Below are positions 1 through 10,382 of a DNA stretch of 64,000 nucleotides, in pieces. Position numbers and translations under genes: made by a program. The notes beneath the pieces are model-generated. The model was not told the DNA's origin and ran no database searches. It saw only the letters and a list, made by a program, of their open reading frames with translations. The DNA comes from Roseovarius sp. THAF9 (GTDB lineage: Bacteria; Pseudomonadota; Alphaproteobacteria; Rhodobacterales; Rhodobacteraceae), in contig NZ_CP045404.1 in the NCBI RefSeq assembly GCF_009363715.1, forward strand, positions 1,952,001 to 2,016,000, given 5' to 3'. Position 1 is the stretch's first letter. Each line of letters begins with the position of its first letter.

Positions 1-690
1 GCCCAGCAGGACGATCACGATCGAGGGTGGAATGATCTGCCCCAGTGTGCCCGAGGCCGCGATCACGCCCGTGGCAATCTCTGGGCTGTAGTTGTTGCGC
101 AGCATTGTCGGCAGGCTGAGCAGACCCATCGTGACCACAGTTGCCCCGACAATTCCGGTGGAGGCGGCAAGAAACGCACCCACCACCACAACCGACACGG
201 CAAGGCCGCCCGGTAGCGGGCCGAACACCCGCGCCATCGTTGTCAGCAGGTCGTTGGCAACCTTGGAGCGTTCCAGCGTGATGCCCATGAGCACGAACAT
301 CAGCACGGCCAGCAGGGTCTCGATCGACTGCCCCGCGAAGACCCGTTCGTTCATCCTGTTGACTACGAAGCTTAAGTTCCGGTCCAGCGCCGTTTCCCAT
401 CCCTGCGGAAAGACCGGCTCGCCCACGCGCGGCAGGTCCGGGTATCGGAATATAGACACGGACTCGGGCTTCACGCCTGATCCCACCAGGGTGCGATAGG
501 CATCGCTGCCCCTGTCGATCGCCTGGTGGATCAGCAGGCCGGCACTGTCAAGACCTGCGATGATACCGAAAGAGATGACCCCCGCGCCACCAATGGCGAA
601 GGCCACCGGAAAGCCGGACAAGATGCCTCCGAAGAGGCACAGGAACACGATGATCAGGCCGATCTCGACGCCATCCAGTCCAAACAACAT
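1..690 (-). CDS. TRAP transporter large permease DctM, partial (3' end outside window)
   Basis: This is the large integral membrane subunit of a tripartite ATP-independent periplasmic transporter. It carries the translocation path and uses an ion gradient to take up a small organic acid. The 230 visible residues begin MLFGLDGVEIGLIIVF and stay in frame to the window edge. They contain a hydrophobic N-terminal helix and the conserved stretch around PLPGGLAVSVVVVGAFLAAS followed by GIVGATVVTMGLLSLP, typical of DctM. A hydrophilic insert near residues 55-90 is common in the TakP/YiaN-type large subunits. Its ATG shares one base with the dctQ stop (TGATG), so translation is coupled. The gene is truncated by the edge, not broken. 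Confidence 0.92.
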   Translation of the reverse strand, partial: MLFGLDGVEIGLIIVFLCLFGGILSGFPVAFAIGGAGVISFGIIAGLDSAGLLIHQAIDRGSDAYRTLVGSGVKPESVSIFRYPDLPRVGEPVFPQGWETALDRNLSFVVNRMNERVFAGQSIETLLAVLMFVLMGITLERSKVANDLLTTMARVFGPLPGGLAVSVVVVGAFLAASTGIVGATVVTMGLLSLPTMLRNNYSPEIATGVIAASGTLGQIIPPSIVIVLLG

Positions 691-1619
691 CAGTGTGTCC
701 CCTCATAGGCTTCTTCGCCTTCTCCGAGGCTGTCCTTGTCAAGGTATTTGCCGTCGCTTTCCGGGCCCTCCTTCCATTCGAGGTAGGAGCGGTAGAAGAA
801 GGCGACGGACTGGATGAACACCATCCCCGCGAAGGCGACCATCAGGACCTTGAACAGGAAATACCCGTTAAACCCGTTCGGGCTGAAGCCGATTGTTTCT
901 ACGTTCCAGCGGACAGCGCGGGCCTTCATCATCAGCCGTTCCAGGGATTCCGATGCCGAAGGTTTCGGCGTGATCAGGTGCCGCCACATAAAGTACCAGC
1001 CGTACATCCAGATCAGCACGGCCATGGGCGCCATGAAGACGACACAGCCGATCATGTCGATAAGGCGTTGCGTGCGAAATTTAACCGCGGCATAGACGAG
1101 GTCGACCCGCACGTGTCCCCCTTGGACAAAGGTGTAGGTACAGCACAGTGCAATCACCAGCGCGTTGTGAAATTTCAGCGCTTCGGCCCACCAGCTGATG
1201 TCGAAGGCCAGCGGAACACCGAAGCCGAACGAGATATCCGGCCGCACGAATATCCGCTGTATGAAGACGATGACGATTTGCTGGAGCACCATGATGAGGC
1301 CAGCCCAGGCAAAAAGCCGGCCGGTGATGTTGGCAAACCCCTCCATCACCCGCACACAACCCCACATGAAGCTGTTGCGCCATATCCCGATGGCTGTCAG
1401 GACCAGTACGAAGGTGAAGATGACGAAGAAAAACTCGACCGATCCGCCGTAATAGACGAACCGCATGATTGCTTCCTTGTCGGCCCAGTTCAGCCACAAC
1501 CCCGGATGCGTGATCGCGTATGCCAAGTCGTAGAACGATCCGATAATACTGCCGAAGAACCAGAGTATCGCATCCAGTATGGCGAACCCGGTGCCGGCCG
1601 CTTCAGTCTCGTCCATCAA
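690..1619 (-). CDS. TRAP transporter small permease DctQ
   Basis: Small membrane subunit of the same TRAP transporter as the neighbouring DctM and solute-binding protein. At 309 aa it is longer than the usual DctQ (about 160-200 aa) and shows about six hydrophobic segments (near residues 10-30, 55-75, 95-115, 150-170, 195-215, 255-275). Longer small subunits are known for the TakP/mannitol-chloroaromatic class of TRAP systems. The order SBP-DctQ-DctM and the one-base overlap with dctM support an operon. The C-terminus is acidic and cytosolic-looking. The substrate cannot be read from this subunit. Confidence 0.9.
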   Translation of the reverse strand: MMDETEAAGTGFAILDAILWFFGSIIGSFYDLAYAITHPGLWLNWADKEAIMRFVYYGGSVEFFFVIFTFVLVLTAIGIWRNSFMWGCVRVMEGFANITGRLFAWAGLIMVLQQIVIVFIQRIFVRPDISFGFGVPLAFDISWWAEALKFHNALVIALCCTYTFVQGGHVRVDLVYAAVKFRTQRLIDMIGCVVFMAPMAVLIWMYGWYFMWRHLITPKPSASESLERLMMKARAVRWNVETIGFSPNGFNGYFLFKVLMVAFAGMVFIQSVAFFYRSYLEWKEGPESDGKYLDKDSLGEGEEAYEGTH

Positions 1620-1741
1620 CCATTCCCCCCATGTCCTGCGTATCGGATTCGCCCGGATGCCCTTGCATCAATTTGGACAGTCATGCTCCTGGACGAACTG
1701 CCGGTCGTGCAGAGGACTCACACCTTTATGCGCGAAATGCC

Positions 1742-1763
1742 CCCGCGCCGGTCACGGCGCGGG
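1742..1763 (-). terminator. GC-rich stem-loop between TRAP SBP and dctQ
   Basis: A perfect 9-bp stem (CCCGCGCCG / CGGCGCGGG) with a GTCA loop lies 27 bases beyond the stop of the solute-binding protein gene and about 120 bases before dctQ. There is no clear U-tract. Such intercistronic hairpins often protect the upstream mRNA segment or partly terminate, giving more binding protein than permease. That role is inference. Confidence 0.5.
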
Positions 1764-1789
1764 AAGCGTAAATTTCTGGCGACAAGCAA

Positions 1790-2875
1790 TCAGATGTCCA
1801 GGACCCGGTCGCGCTGCGAACGGAAGCTGCCTTCGGACCGGCTGATCCATGAGGCCGAGCTTTCCAACGACTCGCGGTAGCTGTCATAGGCTTTCTTGTA
1901 CAGTTCGTCGCCCATGTTCTGCTGCAGAACTTCCTGTGCCGCGGCGCCGAACGCATCCCAAACCTCGTCGGGGAATTCGCGCAGGGTGACGCCCGACGAT
2001 TGCAGACGCTGAAGCGCCGCACCGTTGTTGGCCATGAACTGAGACATGTTCCAGATGTTGGTGGCTTGCGCCGCGTTCGAGATGATCGACTGCTGCGCCG
2101 GGGTCAGGCTCTCGTAGACTTCGAGGCCGACAACGCAGTTCAGGTTCGGGCCGGGTTCGTGGAAGCCGGCGGTATAGTAGGTCTTGGTGATCTCCTGGAA
2201 GCCAGCCTTCTCGTCCGCCCAGGGGCCGATCCATTCGGTACCGTCGATGGCACCCGACGACAGCGCCTGATACACTTCGGAACCGGGCAGGTTCTGAACG
2301 CTGGCGCCCAGCTTGCCCAGCACTTCGCCGCCCTGGCCGGGCATACGGAAGCGCAGGCCCTGGAAATCCTCGGGCGAGTTGATTTCCTTAGCGAACCATC
2401 CGCCCGACTGAGGGCCGGTGTTGCCACAGGGGAACGCTTTCAGGCCGAAGATCGAGTAAAGCTCGTCGCCCAGCTCCTTGCCGCCGTCGATGTACCACCA
2501 GTTGGAATATTCCTGGAAGGTCATGCCGAACGGGATCTGCGAGTAGAACGACAGCGCCGGGTGCTGACCGAGGAAGTAGTAATCGACACCATGATACATA
2601 TCCGCTTGGCCGGCGGTGACAGCATCGAACACCTCGAACGCGCCGACGAGTTCGCCGGCAGCTTTCAGGTCGACGGTCAGTTGGCCGTCGCTCATCGCGG
2701 TGATCTGGTCGGCGCAATACTGTGCGGCGTCATGCACACCGGCCAGTCCGCGGCCCCAGGTTGTGACCATGGTCAGGGTGCGGTTGCCTTGGGCATAGGC
2801 CGGTGCGGCCAGCGACGTAGCGGCCGCAGCCGACCCGCCCAGTGCAGTATTCTTCAGAAATGAACGACGATCCAT
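1790..2875 (-). CDS. TRAP transporter solute-binding protein, TakP-like
   Basis: Periplasmic substrate-binding subunit of the TRAP system, 361 aa. A twin-arginine-like leader (MDRRSFLKNTALGG, then alanine-rich sequence ending AYAQ) indicates Tat export. The mature protein has the DctP-family signature: GELVGAFEVFDAVTAGQADM near residue 72, the NTGPQSGGWF segment, and DGTEWIGPWADEK near residue 215. These resemble TakP of Rhodobacter sphaeroides, which binds 2-oxo acids, so an oxo/hydroxy acid substrate is plausible but not proven. The ATG at 2875 was chosen because it starts the signal peptide; the open frame extends further only as antisense of the kinase gene. The adjacent divergent two-component pair may control it. 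Confidence 0.93.
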   Translation of the reverse strand: MDRRSFLKNTALGGSAAAATSLAAPAYAQGNRTLTMVTTWGRGLAGVHDAAQYCADQITAMSDGQLTVDLKAAGELVGAFEVFDAVTAGQADMYHGVDYYFLGQHPALSFYSQIPFGMTFQEYSNWWYIDGGKELGDELYSIFGLKAFPCGNTGPQSGGWFAKEINSPEDFQGLRFRMPGQGGEVLGKLGASVQNLPGSEVYQALSSGAIDGTEWIGPWADEKAGFQEITKTYYTAGFHEPGPNLNCVVGLEVYESLTPAQQSIISNAAQATNIWNMSQFMANNGAALQRLQSSGVTLREFPDEVWDAFGAAAQEVLQQNMGDELYKKAYDSYRESLESSASWISRSEGSFRSQRDRVLDI

Positions 2876-3136
2876 TCGGTATATCCTCCCAATTGATGAA
2901 GCGCGCATGCCGTCCCTAGCAGCCTGCGCGCGGACCGTTGCAGGTGCCGGGACACTATCGTGTACAGGTATCGAAGGGAATACCGAGTAGTGCGTAGGTT
3001 TTGCGCCGCAGCTTACCGGAAAACCCTGAATCCGCTCAGATTCAAGGCATGGCCGCGGGGCATCGTCAGTTCCTTTCGGTCGCCGGCACTGGGCTTCCGT
3101 CAAGATTCGCTTTAACGATTCGTCCAAGGAGAATCG

Positions 3137-4558
3137 ATGATCCGACCGCATCTGAATTATGGTCAGAAACTGTTTTTGACGGCGACACTGCCGCTCATTC
3201 TGGCCATGGTGACGATTTCCGTTCTGGTAACCTTGCAGTCCCGGCAGATGGCGGAGCGTGAGATTCACTCGCTCGAGGAAAAGCTGATTGCGGCCAAGCG
3301 GGACGAGCTGAAGAATTATCTGTCGCTCGCCAGGACCGCGATCATCAACATATATGGCCGCGCGGCACCGGACGACGAGACCGCCAAGCTTGAAGTCACG
3401 CAGATCCTTTCCGCCATGATTTACGGACAAGACGGTTATTTCTTCGTCTTTGACTATGACGGCAACAACCTTGTCAGCCCCCGTCATACCCAGCTTATCG
3501 GGCGCAACTGGAGCGGAATGCAGGACGAATCCGGCGTCCCGATTACCGACGAACTGATCCGCATCGCCCGAACCGGCGGCGGCTATCACAGTTACCAATG
3601 GACCAAGCCGTCGACGGGCGAAAAGGCACAGATCGTTACCTATGTCGTCGGGCTGCAGGATTGGAGATGGGCCATCGGCACGGGTGTCTTCATCGACGAT
3701 GTCATCGCAACTGTGAACAGCGCGCGTGCCACGGTCGAGCAGCGCGTCCAACGCACGTTTCTTTATATCGGTGGCCTGACCATGGGAGCGCTTTTGCTTG
3801 TGTTCACCTCGGGTCTTTTCGTCAACATCCGTGAGCGCCGGGTTGCAGACGCCAAGCTGAAGAAACTGACCCAACGGGTATTCGACGCCCAGGAAGAGGA
3901 GCGCGGACGTGTGGCGCGCGAATTGCATGACGGCATCAGCCAGATCCTAGTGGGTGTCCGCTATGCCCTCGACAGCGCCCGCCGCCGGTTCGAAACCGGA
4001 GATGCACGTGCCGGAGAAACACTGGATCGTGGCATCCTGAATCTTTCGGCCGCGATCCAGGAAGTGCGCCGCATTTCGCGCGACTTGCGGCCCGGAGTGC
4101 TGGACGATCTGGGCGTCGGTCCCGCGCTGAAATCTCTGGTCGAGGATTTCGGCGCACGCACGGGCATCAAGACCGAATTTCGCACCGTACCTTTCCGCAA
4201 CCGGCTTGACGACGACGCCAAGACCGCGCTTTACCGTGTCGCGCAGGAAGCACTTACAAACATCGAACGCCACGCCGATGCCACCTGCGTGTCAGTCGAT
4301 GTGCGCGGTCACAAGAGCGGCGCGACCTTACGGATCTCGGACAATGGTCGGGGGCTGGACCTGGGCCGATCCCTTGCCATGAACTCGCAAGGGTTGGGCC
4401 TGCGCAACATGCAGGAACGGATCGAACAACTGGACGGCACGCTGCGCATCCTGAGCTCGAAGAGCGGGACCGTGATCGAGGCCGACGTGCCGCTGACTCA
4501 TATGCTGCAACCCGAAGACGGCTCCGGGTCTGGCAAGGAAACAAAGGCAAGCGCATGA
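3137..4558 (+). CDS. Cache-domain sensor histidine kinase (NarL-type partner)
   Basis: Membrane sensor kinase, 473 aa. TM1 spans about residues 11-33 and TM2 about 208-230, with a periplasmic sCache-like sensing domain between (conserved DGYFFVFDYDGN near 99-110). A HisKA_3 dimerisation box RELHDGISQI follows with the phospho-accepting His at 264, then an HATPase_c domain (N-box around Asn375, G1 box DNGRG at 402-406). There is no obvious HAMP; a short coiled linker joins TM2 to the H-box. AAGGAG lies five bases before the ATG. The stop overlaps the regulator start by four bases (ATGA). Divergence from the TRAP genes suggests it senses the organic acid imported there (inference). Confidence 0.9.
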   Translation: MIRPHLNYGQKLFLTATLPLILAMVTISVLVTLQSRQMAEREIHSLEEKLIAAKRDELKNYLSLARTAIINIYGRAAPDDETAKLEVTQILSAMIYGQDGYFFVFDYDGNNLVSPRHTQLIGRNWSGMQDESGVPITDELIRIARTGGGYHSYQWTKPSTGEKAQIVTYVVGLQDWRWAIGTGVFIDDVIATVNSARATVEQRVQRTFLYIGGLTMGALLLVFTSGLFVNIRERRVADAKLKKLTQRVFDAQEEERGRVARELHDGISQILVGVRYALDSARRRFETGDARAGETLDRGILNLSAAIQEVRRISRDLRPGVLDDLGVGPALKSLVEDFGARTGIKTEFRTVPFRNRLDDDAKTALYRVAQEALTNIERHADATCVSVDVRGHKSGATLRISDNGRGLDLGRSLAMNSQGLGLRNMQERIEQLDGTLRILSSKSGTVIEADVPLTHMLQPEDGSGSGKETKASA

Positions 4559-5199
4559 CTGCAACCATCCGTATCGCCATCGTTGACGACCACCCTATGG
4601 TGGCCGAGGGCATCGAAGCCATCCTCGAAAGCTATGACGATATCGAAGTCGTCGCGACCCTGTCTTCGGGGCAGGACATCATCGACAAGGCCCCTGCCCT
4701 CGATCCCGATGTGATCCTGCTGGACCTGAACATGCCAGGCCTCGGCGGGCTTTCTACTACCGAAATTCTGCTGGAACGCCGACCGGATACGCGCATCCTG
4801 ATCCTGTCGATGCATGACAGCCCCGAATACATCAACTCCGCTCTGGGACATGGCGCAATGGGCTACGTGCTTAAGGACGTGCCGACGGATGAGATAAAGC
4901 GCGCCATCGAAGCGGTCAGCCGAGGCGAGCGCTATCTTTGCACCGGGGCGAAGGGCTCGCTTACACCGGACATCAGGGACGGGCGCGTTCAGCTGACCAA
5001 CCGCGAACAGACGATCTTGCTGCAATTGGCGCTGGGCAAGTCGAACAAGGCGGTGGCGCAGAGTTTGGAAATCTCGGTGCGCACCGTGGAAACCCATCGC
5101 AAGAACATCAAGCGCAAGCTTGGGATCAGTTCGACAGCTGGTCTCACGCGCTATGCGATGGAACATGGCGTGCTTCAGGGGACGGGTGTCTCGCTCTAA
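4555..5199 (+). CDS. NarL/FixJ-family response regulator
   Basis: Cognate response regulator of the overlapping kinase gene, 214 aa. The receiver domain (residues 5-120) has the acidic pair D11-D12, phospho-acceptor Asp57 in LLDLNMPG and the conserved Lys in GYVLKD near 108. A LuxR-type helix-turn-helix follows (about 142-205; TNREQTILLQLALGKSNKAVA, then VRTVETHRKNIKRKL). It should bind DNA as a dimer when phosphorylated. The divergent TRAP promoter region (2876-3136) is the obvious candidate target, but no operator was identified. Confidence 0.92.
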   Translation: MTATIRIAIVDDHPMVAEGIEAILESYDDIEVVATLSSGQDIIDKAPALDPDVILLDLNMPGLGGLSTTEILLERRPDTRILILSMHDSPEYINSALGHGAMGYVLKDVPTDEIKRAIEAVSRGERYLCTGAKGSLTPDIRDGRVQLTNREQTILLQLALGKSNKAVAQSLEISVRTVETHRKNIKRKLGISSTAGLTRYAMEHGVLQGTGVSL

Positions 5200-5325
5200 A
5201 GACGCGGCGTCTTTGCGATCAACTTTGCGTCACCTGATGCCGCGGCGCAGAAAAAGTATGCTGCACCCCTTCCATATTTTTACGAATCTGTCATCGTCGT
5301 GACATTCTTGGCCATGGGGGACACC

Positions 5326-5652
5326 ATGCAGAACGTTCAAGAAGACTACGGCGAAAGCACGGTGGAGTTCGCCGACTTTACCTTCGACCGCCAGAAAGCC
5401 GTGTGCTACGGCCTTCAGAACAACGCGGGCGGCACCACGACGATCATCAACTTCGCGTCGCAGCGGTTGGCCGACAGGTTTCGCACCGCTTATCTCAATG
5501 ATCTCAACATCCGCATCATCCAGAACGAAGCGCAGCTGATCTGTTTCGCAGACTACGACACGGTAATGCGCAAATCCCAGGATGATCCGCGCGTGCAATC
5601 CCTACATTACAACCGCGACTATATGATGGGCACGCTGGGCCACATGATGTAG
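5326..5652 (+). CDS. conserved-looking hypothetical protein
   Basis: A 108-aa soluble protein with no recognised domain, no signal peptide and no membrane segment. Three in-frame starts are possible (GTG 5299, ATG 5314, ATG 5326). The last is preferred because GGGGGA lies about six bases ahead of it. Tyr and Phe are spread through the sequence (YGES, FADFTF, CFADYDTVM, HYNRDYMMG). It follows the response regulator by about 125 bases and ends at a strong convergent hairpin, so it may be monocistronic. Function unknown. Confidence 0.6.
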   Translation: MQNVQEDYGESTVEFADFTFDRQKAVCYGLQNNAGGTTTIINFASQRLADRFRTAYLNDLNIRIIQNEAQLICFADYDTVMRKSQDDPRVQSLHYNRDYMMGTLGHMM

Positions 5653-5661
5653 GCCATACGC

Positions 5662-5691
5662 CCCAAGTGTTTTCTAAAGAAGACACTTGGG
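5662..5691. terminator. bidirectional stem-loop between convergent genes
   Basis: CCCAAGTGT and ACACTTGGG form a perfect 9-bp stem, extended inward by T-A and T-G pairs, between the unknown gene ending at 5652 and the phosphatase gene ending at 5715 on the other strand. TTTTCT precedes the loop on the plus strand. The convergent placement fits a shared terminator. Confidence 0.65.
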
Positions 5692-5714
5692 CCTGAAATT
5701 CGTGCGTATTTGCT

Positions 5715-7619
5715 TTATCCCAGCGGCGCTCCGTCTTCTCGCTTGACGGTTATGATCGAGGACCGCGGCAGCTTGCCTTCGCCATCGGGGAACGGCGCGT
5801 CGGGATGCTGTATGCCTACGAACATCGTGCGCCGGTCGGTCGACCAGGTCAGCCCTGTCACCTCGGATCCTTTCGGCCCCGTTAGGAACCGGGCGATTTC
5901 GCCGGTCACCGGATCGCCCGCCAGCATCTGGTTGTTGCCCATGCCTTCGAATTCGCCCGCGTTGCTGTCGTCGCCATCGGTCTGGATCCAGACCAGACCC
6001 GCAGTGTCGAAGGCCATCCCGTCGGGAGAGTTGAACATGTTGCCAGCCGTGATGTTCTCGGAACCGCCATATGTGTTGTTGTAGACGTCGGGGTTGCCCG
6101 CCATGACGTAGAGGTCCCAAGTGAAACGGTCAGCGGCATGATCGTCATTTTCTGGTCTCCAGCGGACGATCTGGCCATACTTGTTGGTCTGGCGCGGATT
6201 GGGACCGTTGACCGGGGTCTCATCCCCGCCCGCGTTGGGTTTGACGCCACGGTTCTTGTTGTTGGTCAGACAGCAATAGGCCTCCACCGCATGAGGGTTC
6301 GCTGCGATCCACTCCGGGCGGTCCATGGTCGTGGCGCCGACCGCCGAGCCCGCCTGACGGGCAAAGATCCGGCTCTCGGCAAGGCTGTCCATGCCCGTCG
6401 TCTCTGGCGTCAGAGCCAGCCATTCACCGGTCTGATCGTCGTTGAACTTTGCCGCCGAAAGTGTGCCGTCATCCAGCAGCCCCTCGGTAGAGCCGCCCGG
6501 CGTGTAGGTGCCGTTCGATACGAACCGATACATGAACTCGCCCCGCTCGTCGTCGCCCATGTAGACTACGACCCGCCCATCGGGCGCCAATACCACCTCG
6601 GCATTCTCGTGCTTGAACCGGCCAAGGCCGGTATGCTTGACCGGCGTGCTTTCGGGATCGGCGGGGTCAATCTCGACCACCCAGCCGGCCCGGTGCGGCT
6701 CGTTGGGATTTTTCGAGACGTCGAAACGCGCGTCCCATTTGTGATAATCGTAGTCCCAGCCATCGGGGCCGATGCCGTACCTTTCGTACCCCGCAATGAC
6801 CTCGGTGCTGGCTTTGATTTGACCGGTGGCACCGAAATAGCCATTAAAGTTCTCCTCGCAGGTCAGATAGGTGCCCCAGGGCGTTTTACCCGATCCGCAG
6901 TTATTGAAGGTGCCCAGGCTTTCGGTGCCGGTCGGGTCGGCCTTGGTCTTCATCAGCTCATGCCCAGCAGCCGGACCCGCGATGGTCATCGGCGTCAGGT
7001 GGGTGATGCGGCGGTTCAGCGGGCTGTCCTTGACCACAATCCAGCCCTCCGCATCTTCGGCGACCTCGATCACCGCGACACCCTGAAGGTTTTGCAGTTT
7101 GCGCACATCGTCGAGGCCAGTCGGCGTGCCGTCCTCGGTATGGGGCAGGTTCACCTCGGGATTGGTGTATTCGTGGTTGATGGCCAAAATCTGGCGTCCT
7201 CCAACCTGAAAGCTTTCCATCCCGTCGGTGTTCTCACCAAAGACGCGGTCGGCGCTGTCGACGGCGCCGCCGGTGTCATGATCGAACTCCGGCGTATCGG
7301 GGAAAATCGGATCGCCCCAGCGCACCAGCACGTCCCATCCGTAGCCTTCGGGCACATGAACGGTGTGGTCGGTTTGGATCGCGATCGGCCCAAAGGCAAA
7401 GCGACTCGCCGTTTGCGCCTGCGCAGTGGTGCCTGACAGCAGCGCGGGCCCCATGCCCATCGCCGTTGCGCCCGAACCAAAGGCCAGGACCCCGCCCAGA
7501 AAGCCGCGGCGCGAAATGGCGGCCTCGACCACGCGGTCGAACTCGGTCTCTTCGGGACGCGGATGCATCTTTTCGTCCCAGTCGTCGGCGCTCAAACGGG
7601 TGTGGTCAGCATCTTTCAT
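5715..7619 (-). CDS. phoX: PhoX-family alkaline phosphatase, Tat-exported
   Basis: Calcium/iron-dependent phosphomonoesterase of the PhoX (DUF839) family, acting in the periplasm or outside to release phosphate from organic phosphates. The protein has 634 aa, normal for the family. A late Tat motif (SRRGFLGGVLAFGSGATAMG near residues 36-55) sits after about 35 charged residues, and the signal ends at AQAQ. Family blocks include NHEYTNPE, NNCGSGKTPWGTYLTCEENFNGYF and GWVVEIDP. The ATG at 7619 is preferred over a start ten codons upstream because AGGAGA lies eight bases before it. Upstream there is an 8-bp inverted repeat at 7663-7680, but no clear Pho box was seen. Confidence 0.9.
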   Translation of the reverse strand: MKDADHTRLSADDWDEKMHPRPEETEFDRVVEAAISRRGFLGGVLAFGSGATAMGMGPALLSGTTAQAQTASRFAFGPIAIQTDHTVHVPEGYGWDVLVRWGDPIFPDTPEFDHDTGGAVDSADRVFGENTDGMESFQVGGRQILAINHEYTNPEVNLPHTEDGTPTGLDDVRKLQNLQGVAVIEVAEDAEGWIVVKDSPLNRRITHLTPMTIAGPAAGHELMKTKADPTGTESLGTFNNCGSGKTPWGTYLTCEENFNGYFGATGQIKASTEVIAGYERYGIGPDGWDYDYHKWDARFDVSKNPNEPHRAGWVVEIDPADPESTPVKHTGLGRFKHENAEVVLAPDGRVVVYMGDDERGEFMYRFVSNGTYTPGGSTEGLLDDGTLSAAKFNDDQTGEWLALTPETTGMDSLAESRIFARQAGSAVGATTMDRPEWIAANPHAVEAYCCLTNNKNRGVKPNAGGDETPVNGPNPRQTNKYGQIVRWRPENDDHAADRFTWDLYVMAGNPDVYNNTYGGSENITAGNMFNSPDGMAFDTAGLVWIQTDGDDSNAGEFEGMGNNQMLAGDPVTGEIARFLTGPKGSEVTGLTWSTDRRTMFVGIQHPDAPFPDGEGKLPRSSIITVKREDGAPLG

Positions 7620-7662
7620 GGCTGGTCTCCTGGATGGTGATGGCGTCAAATCACCCCAAGGT

Positions 7663-7680
7663 TGTCACACGAGTGTAACA
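7663..7680. promoter_or_regulatory. inverted repeat upstream of phoX
   Basis: TGTCACAC-GA-GTGTAACA is an inverted repeat (7 of 8 bases matching) 44-61 bases upstream of the phoX start, a sensible operator position. It does not match the direct-repeat Pho box and no regulator is identified. Confidence 0.3.
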
Positions 7681-7796
7681 CCTCTCGGAAGGGTCCGTGA
7701 CGATCTTGCAAACCTGCGCGTTTCTGCCGCGCCAATTTTTGCGCAACAAATGCAAAGAAACCGCCCTCTCGCGCGACATTTTTCACGGAAATCCTG

Positions 7797-7825
7797 TTGA
7801 CGCTTCTTAGCGCCGCACATAATGT
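7797..7825 (+). promoter_or_regulatory. sigma-70-type promoter of the ilvIH leader
   Basis: TTGACG (7797-7802) and TAATGT (7820-7825) are separated by exactly 17 bases. Predicted transcription starts near 7832, just ahead of the leader-peptide ribosome binding site AAGGAG (7839-7844). Confidence 0.65.
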
Positions 7826-7853
7826 CCCCGAACGCAGCAAGGAGTCGCCTAAA

Positions 7854-7901
7854 ATGGCATCGCTAATCGTAGTCGTAGGTAAATGGCGCATGGGCCGGTA
7901 A
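7854..7901 (+). CDS. ilv leader peptide (15 aa, branched-chain codon run)
   Basis: The tiny frame encodes MASLIVVVGKWRMGR with TAA at 7899-7901 and AAGGAG ten bases before the ATG. The consecutive Leu-Ile-Val-Val-Val codons (7863-7877) match the end products of the pathway encoded downstream. Ribosome stalling there would leave 7885-7894 free to pair with 7920-7929, while a ribosome at the stop codon would cover it. This is the classic transcription-attenuation leader of branched-chain amino acid operons. Confidence 0.85.
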   Translation: MASLIVVVGKWRMGR

Positions 7902-7954
7902 CGGACACCATAACGGTACCCCATGCGCCCTCGGATCCCTCCGGGGGCTTTTTT
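7885..7954 (+). promoter_or_regulatory. ilvIH transcription attenuator (antiterminator and terminator)
   Basis: Antiterminator: GGCGCATGGG (7885-7894) pairs perfectly with CCCATGCGCC (7920-7929). Terminator: GCCCTCGGA (7927-7935) pairs with TCCGGGGGC (7940-7948), loop TCCC, followed by six T (7949-7954). The two structures share 7927-7929, so they exclude each other. The upstream arm lies inside the last codons of the leader peptide, where a ribosome at the stop codon would mask it. The geometry supports attenuation by charged Leu/Ile/Val tRNA supply. Confidence 0.85.
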
Positions 7955-7997
7955 ATGCGTAACAGAATGAGACATACGTCATGAACGGAGCAAAAAG

Positions 7998-9755
<1,758 letters not shown>

Positions 9756-9803
9756 GCCACCCCCTTCCCTGCCCTGCACGACAATCTTAAAAGGATTACT
9801 CCC

Positions 9804-10364
9804 ATGTCAGCCCTGAAAATCAAGAAAGGCGCGTCCAGCCATTCCGCCTATAACTTGCGGCCCACGTTTTCGGACGCAGAAGAGCGCCACACGCTGGCCG
9901 TCATCGTGGATAACGAGCCGGGCGTTCTGGCCCGCGTGATCGGCCTCTTTTCAGGACGCGGCTATAACATCGACAGCCTGACCGTGGCCGAAGTGGATCA
10001 CACCGGCCATATGTCCCGCATCACCATTGTCACTACTGGCACGCCTCAAATCATCGAGCAGATCAAGGCGCAACTTGGCCGGATCGTGGTGGTGCACGAA
10101 GTCCACGACCTGACCGTCGAGGGCCGCGCGGTAGAGCGGGAGCTGGCGCTGTTGCGCGTCACCGGCACCGGGGACAAGCGTGTCGAAGCGTTGCGGCTGG
10201 CGGATATCTTCCGTGCCAATGTAGTGGACAGCACGTTGGACAGCTTCGTGTTTGAGATCACCGGCACGTCGGAAAAGGTTGACGCTTTCGCCGACCTCAT
10301 GCGTCCGTTGGGCCTTGAAGAGATCGCCCGTACAGGCGTTGCGGCGTTGTCCCGCGGAAACTGA
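9804..10364 (+). CDS. ilvH: acetolactate synthase small (regulatory) subunit
   Basis: Regulatory partner of the large subunit; it increases activity and gives valine feedback inhibition. 186 aa. The ACT domain starts near residue 30 (HTLAVIVDNEPGVLARVIGLFSGRGYNIDSLTV) and the C-terminal IlvH domain follows (RELALLRVTG, then FRANVVDSTLDSFVFEITG). AAAGGATT lies upstream of the ATG. It is in one operon with ilvI under the leader attenuator. Confidence 0.96.
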   Translation: MSALKIKKGASSHSAYNLRPTFSDAEERHTLAVIVDNEPGVLARVIGLFSGRGYNIDSLTVAEVDHTGHMSRITIVTTGTPQIIEQIKAQLGRIVVVHEVHDLTVEGRAVERELALLRVTGTGDKRVEALRLADIFRANVVDSTLDSFVFEITGTSEKVDAFADLMRPLGLEEIARTGVAALSRGN

Positions 10365-10382
10365 TCCGCGATCCTGGTAAGC

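Noticed and set aside
7663..7680. Pho box upstream of phoX
   Set aside because: The motif is an inverted, not direct, repeat and does not match the CTGTCAT-type half-sites.
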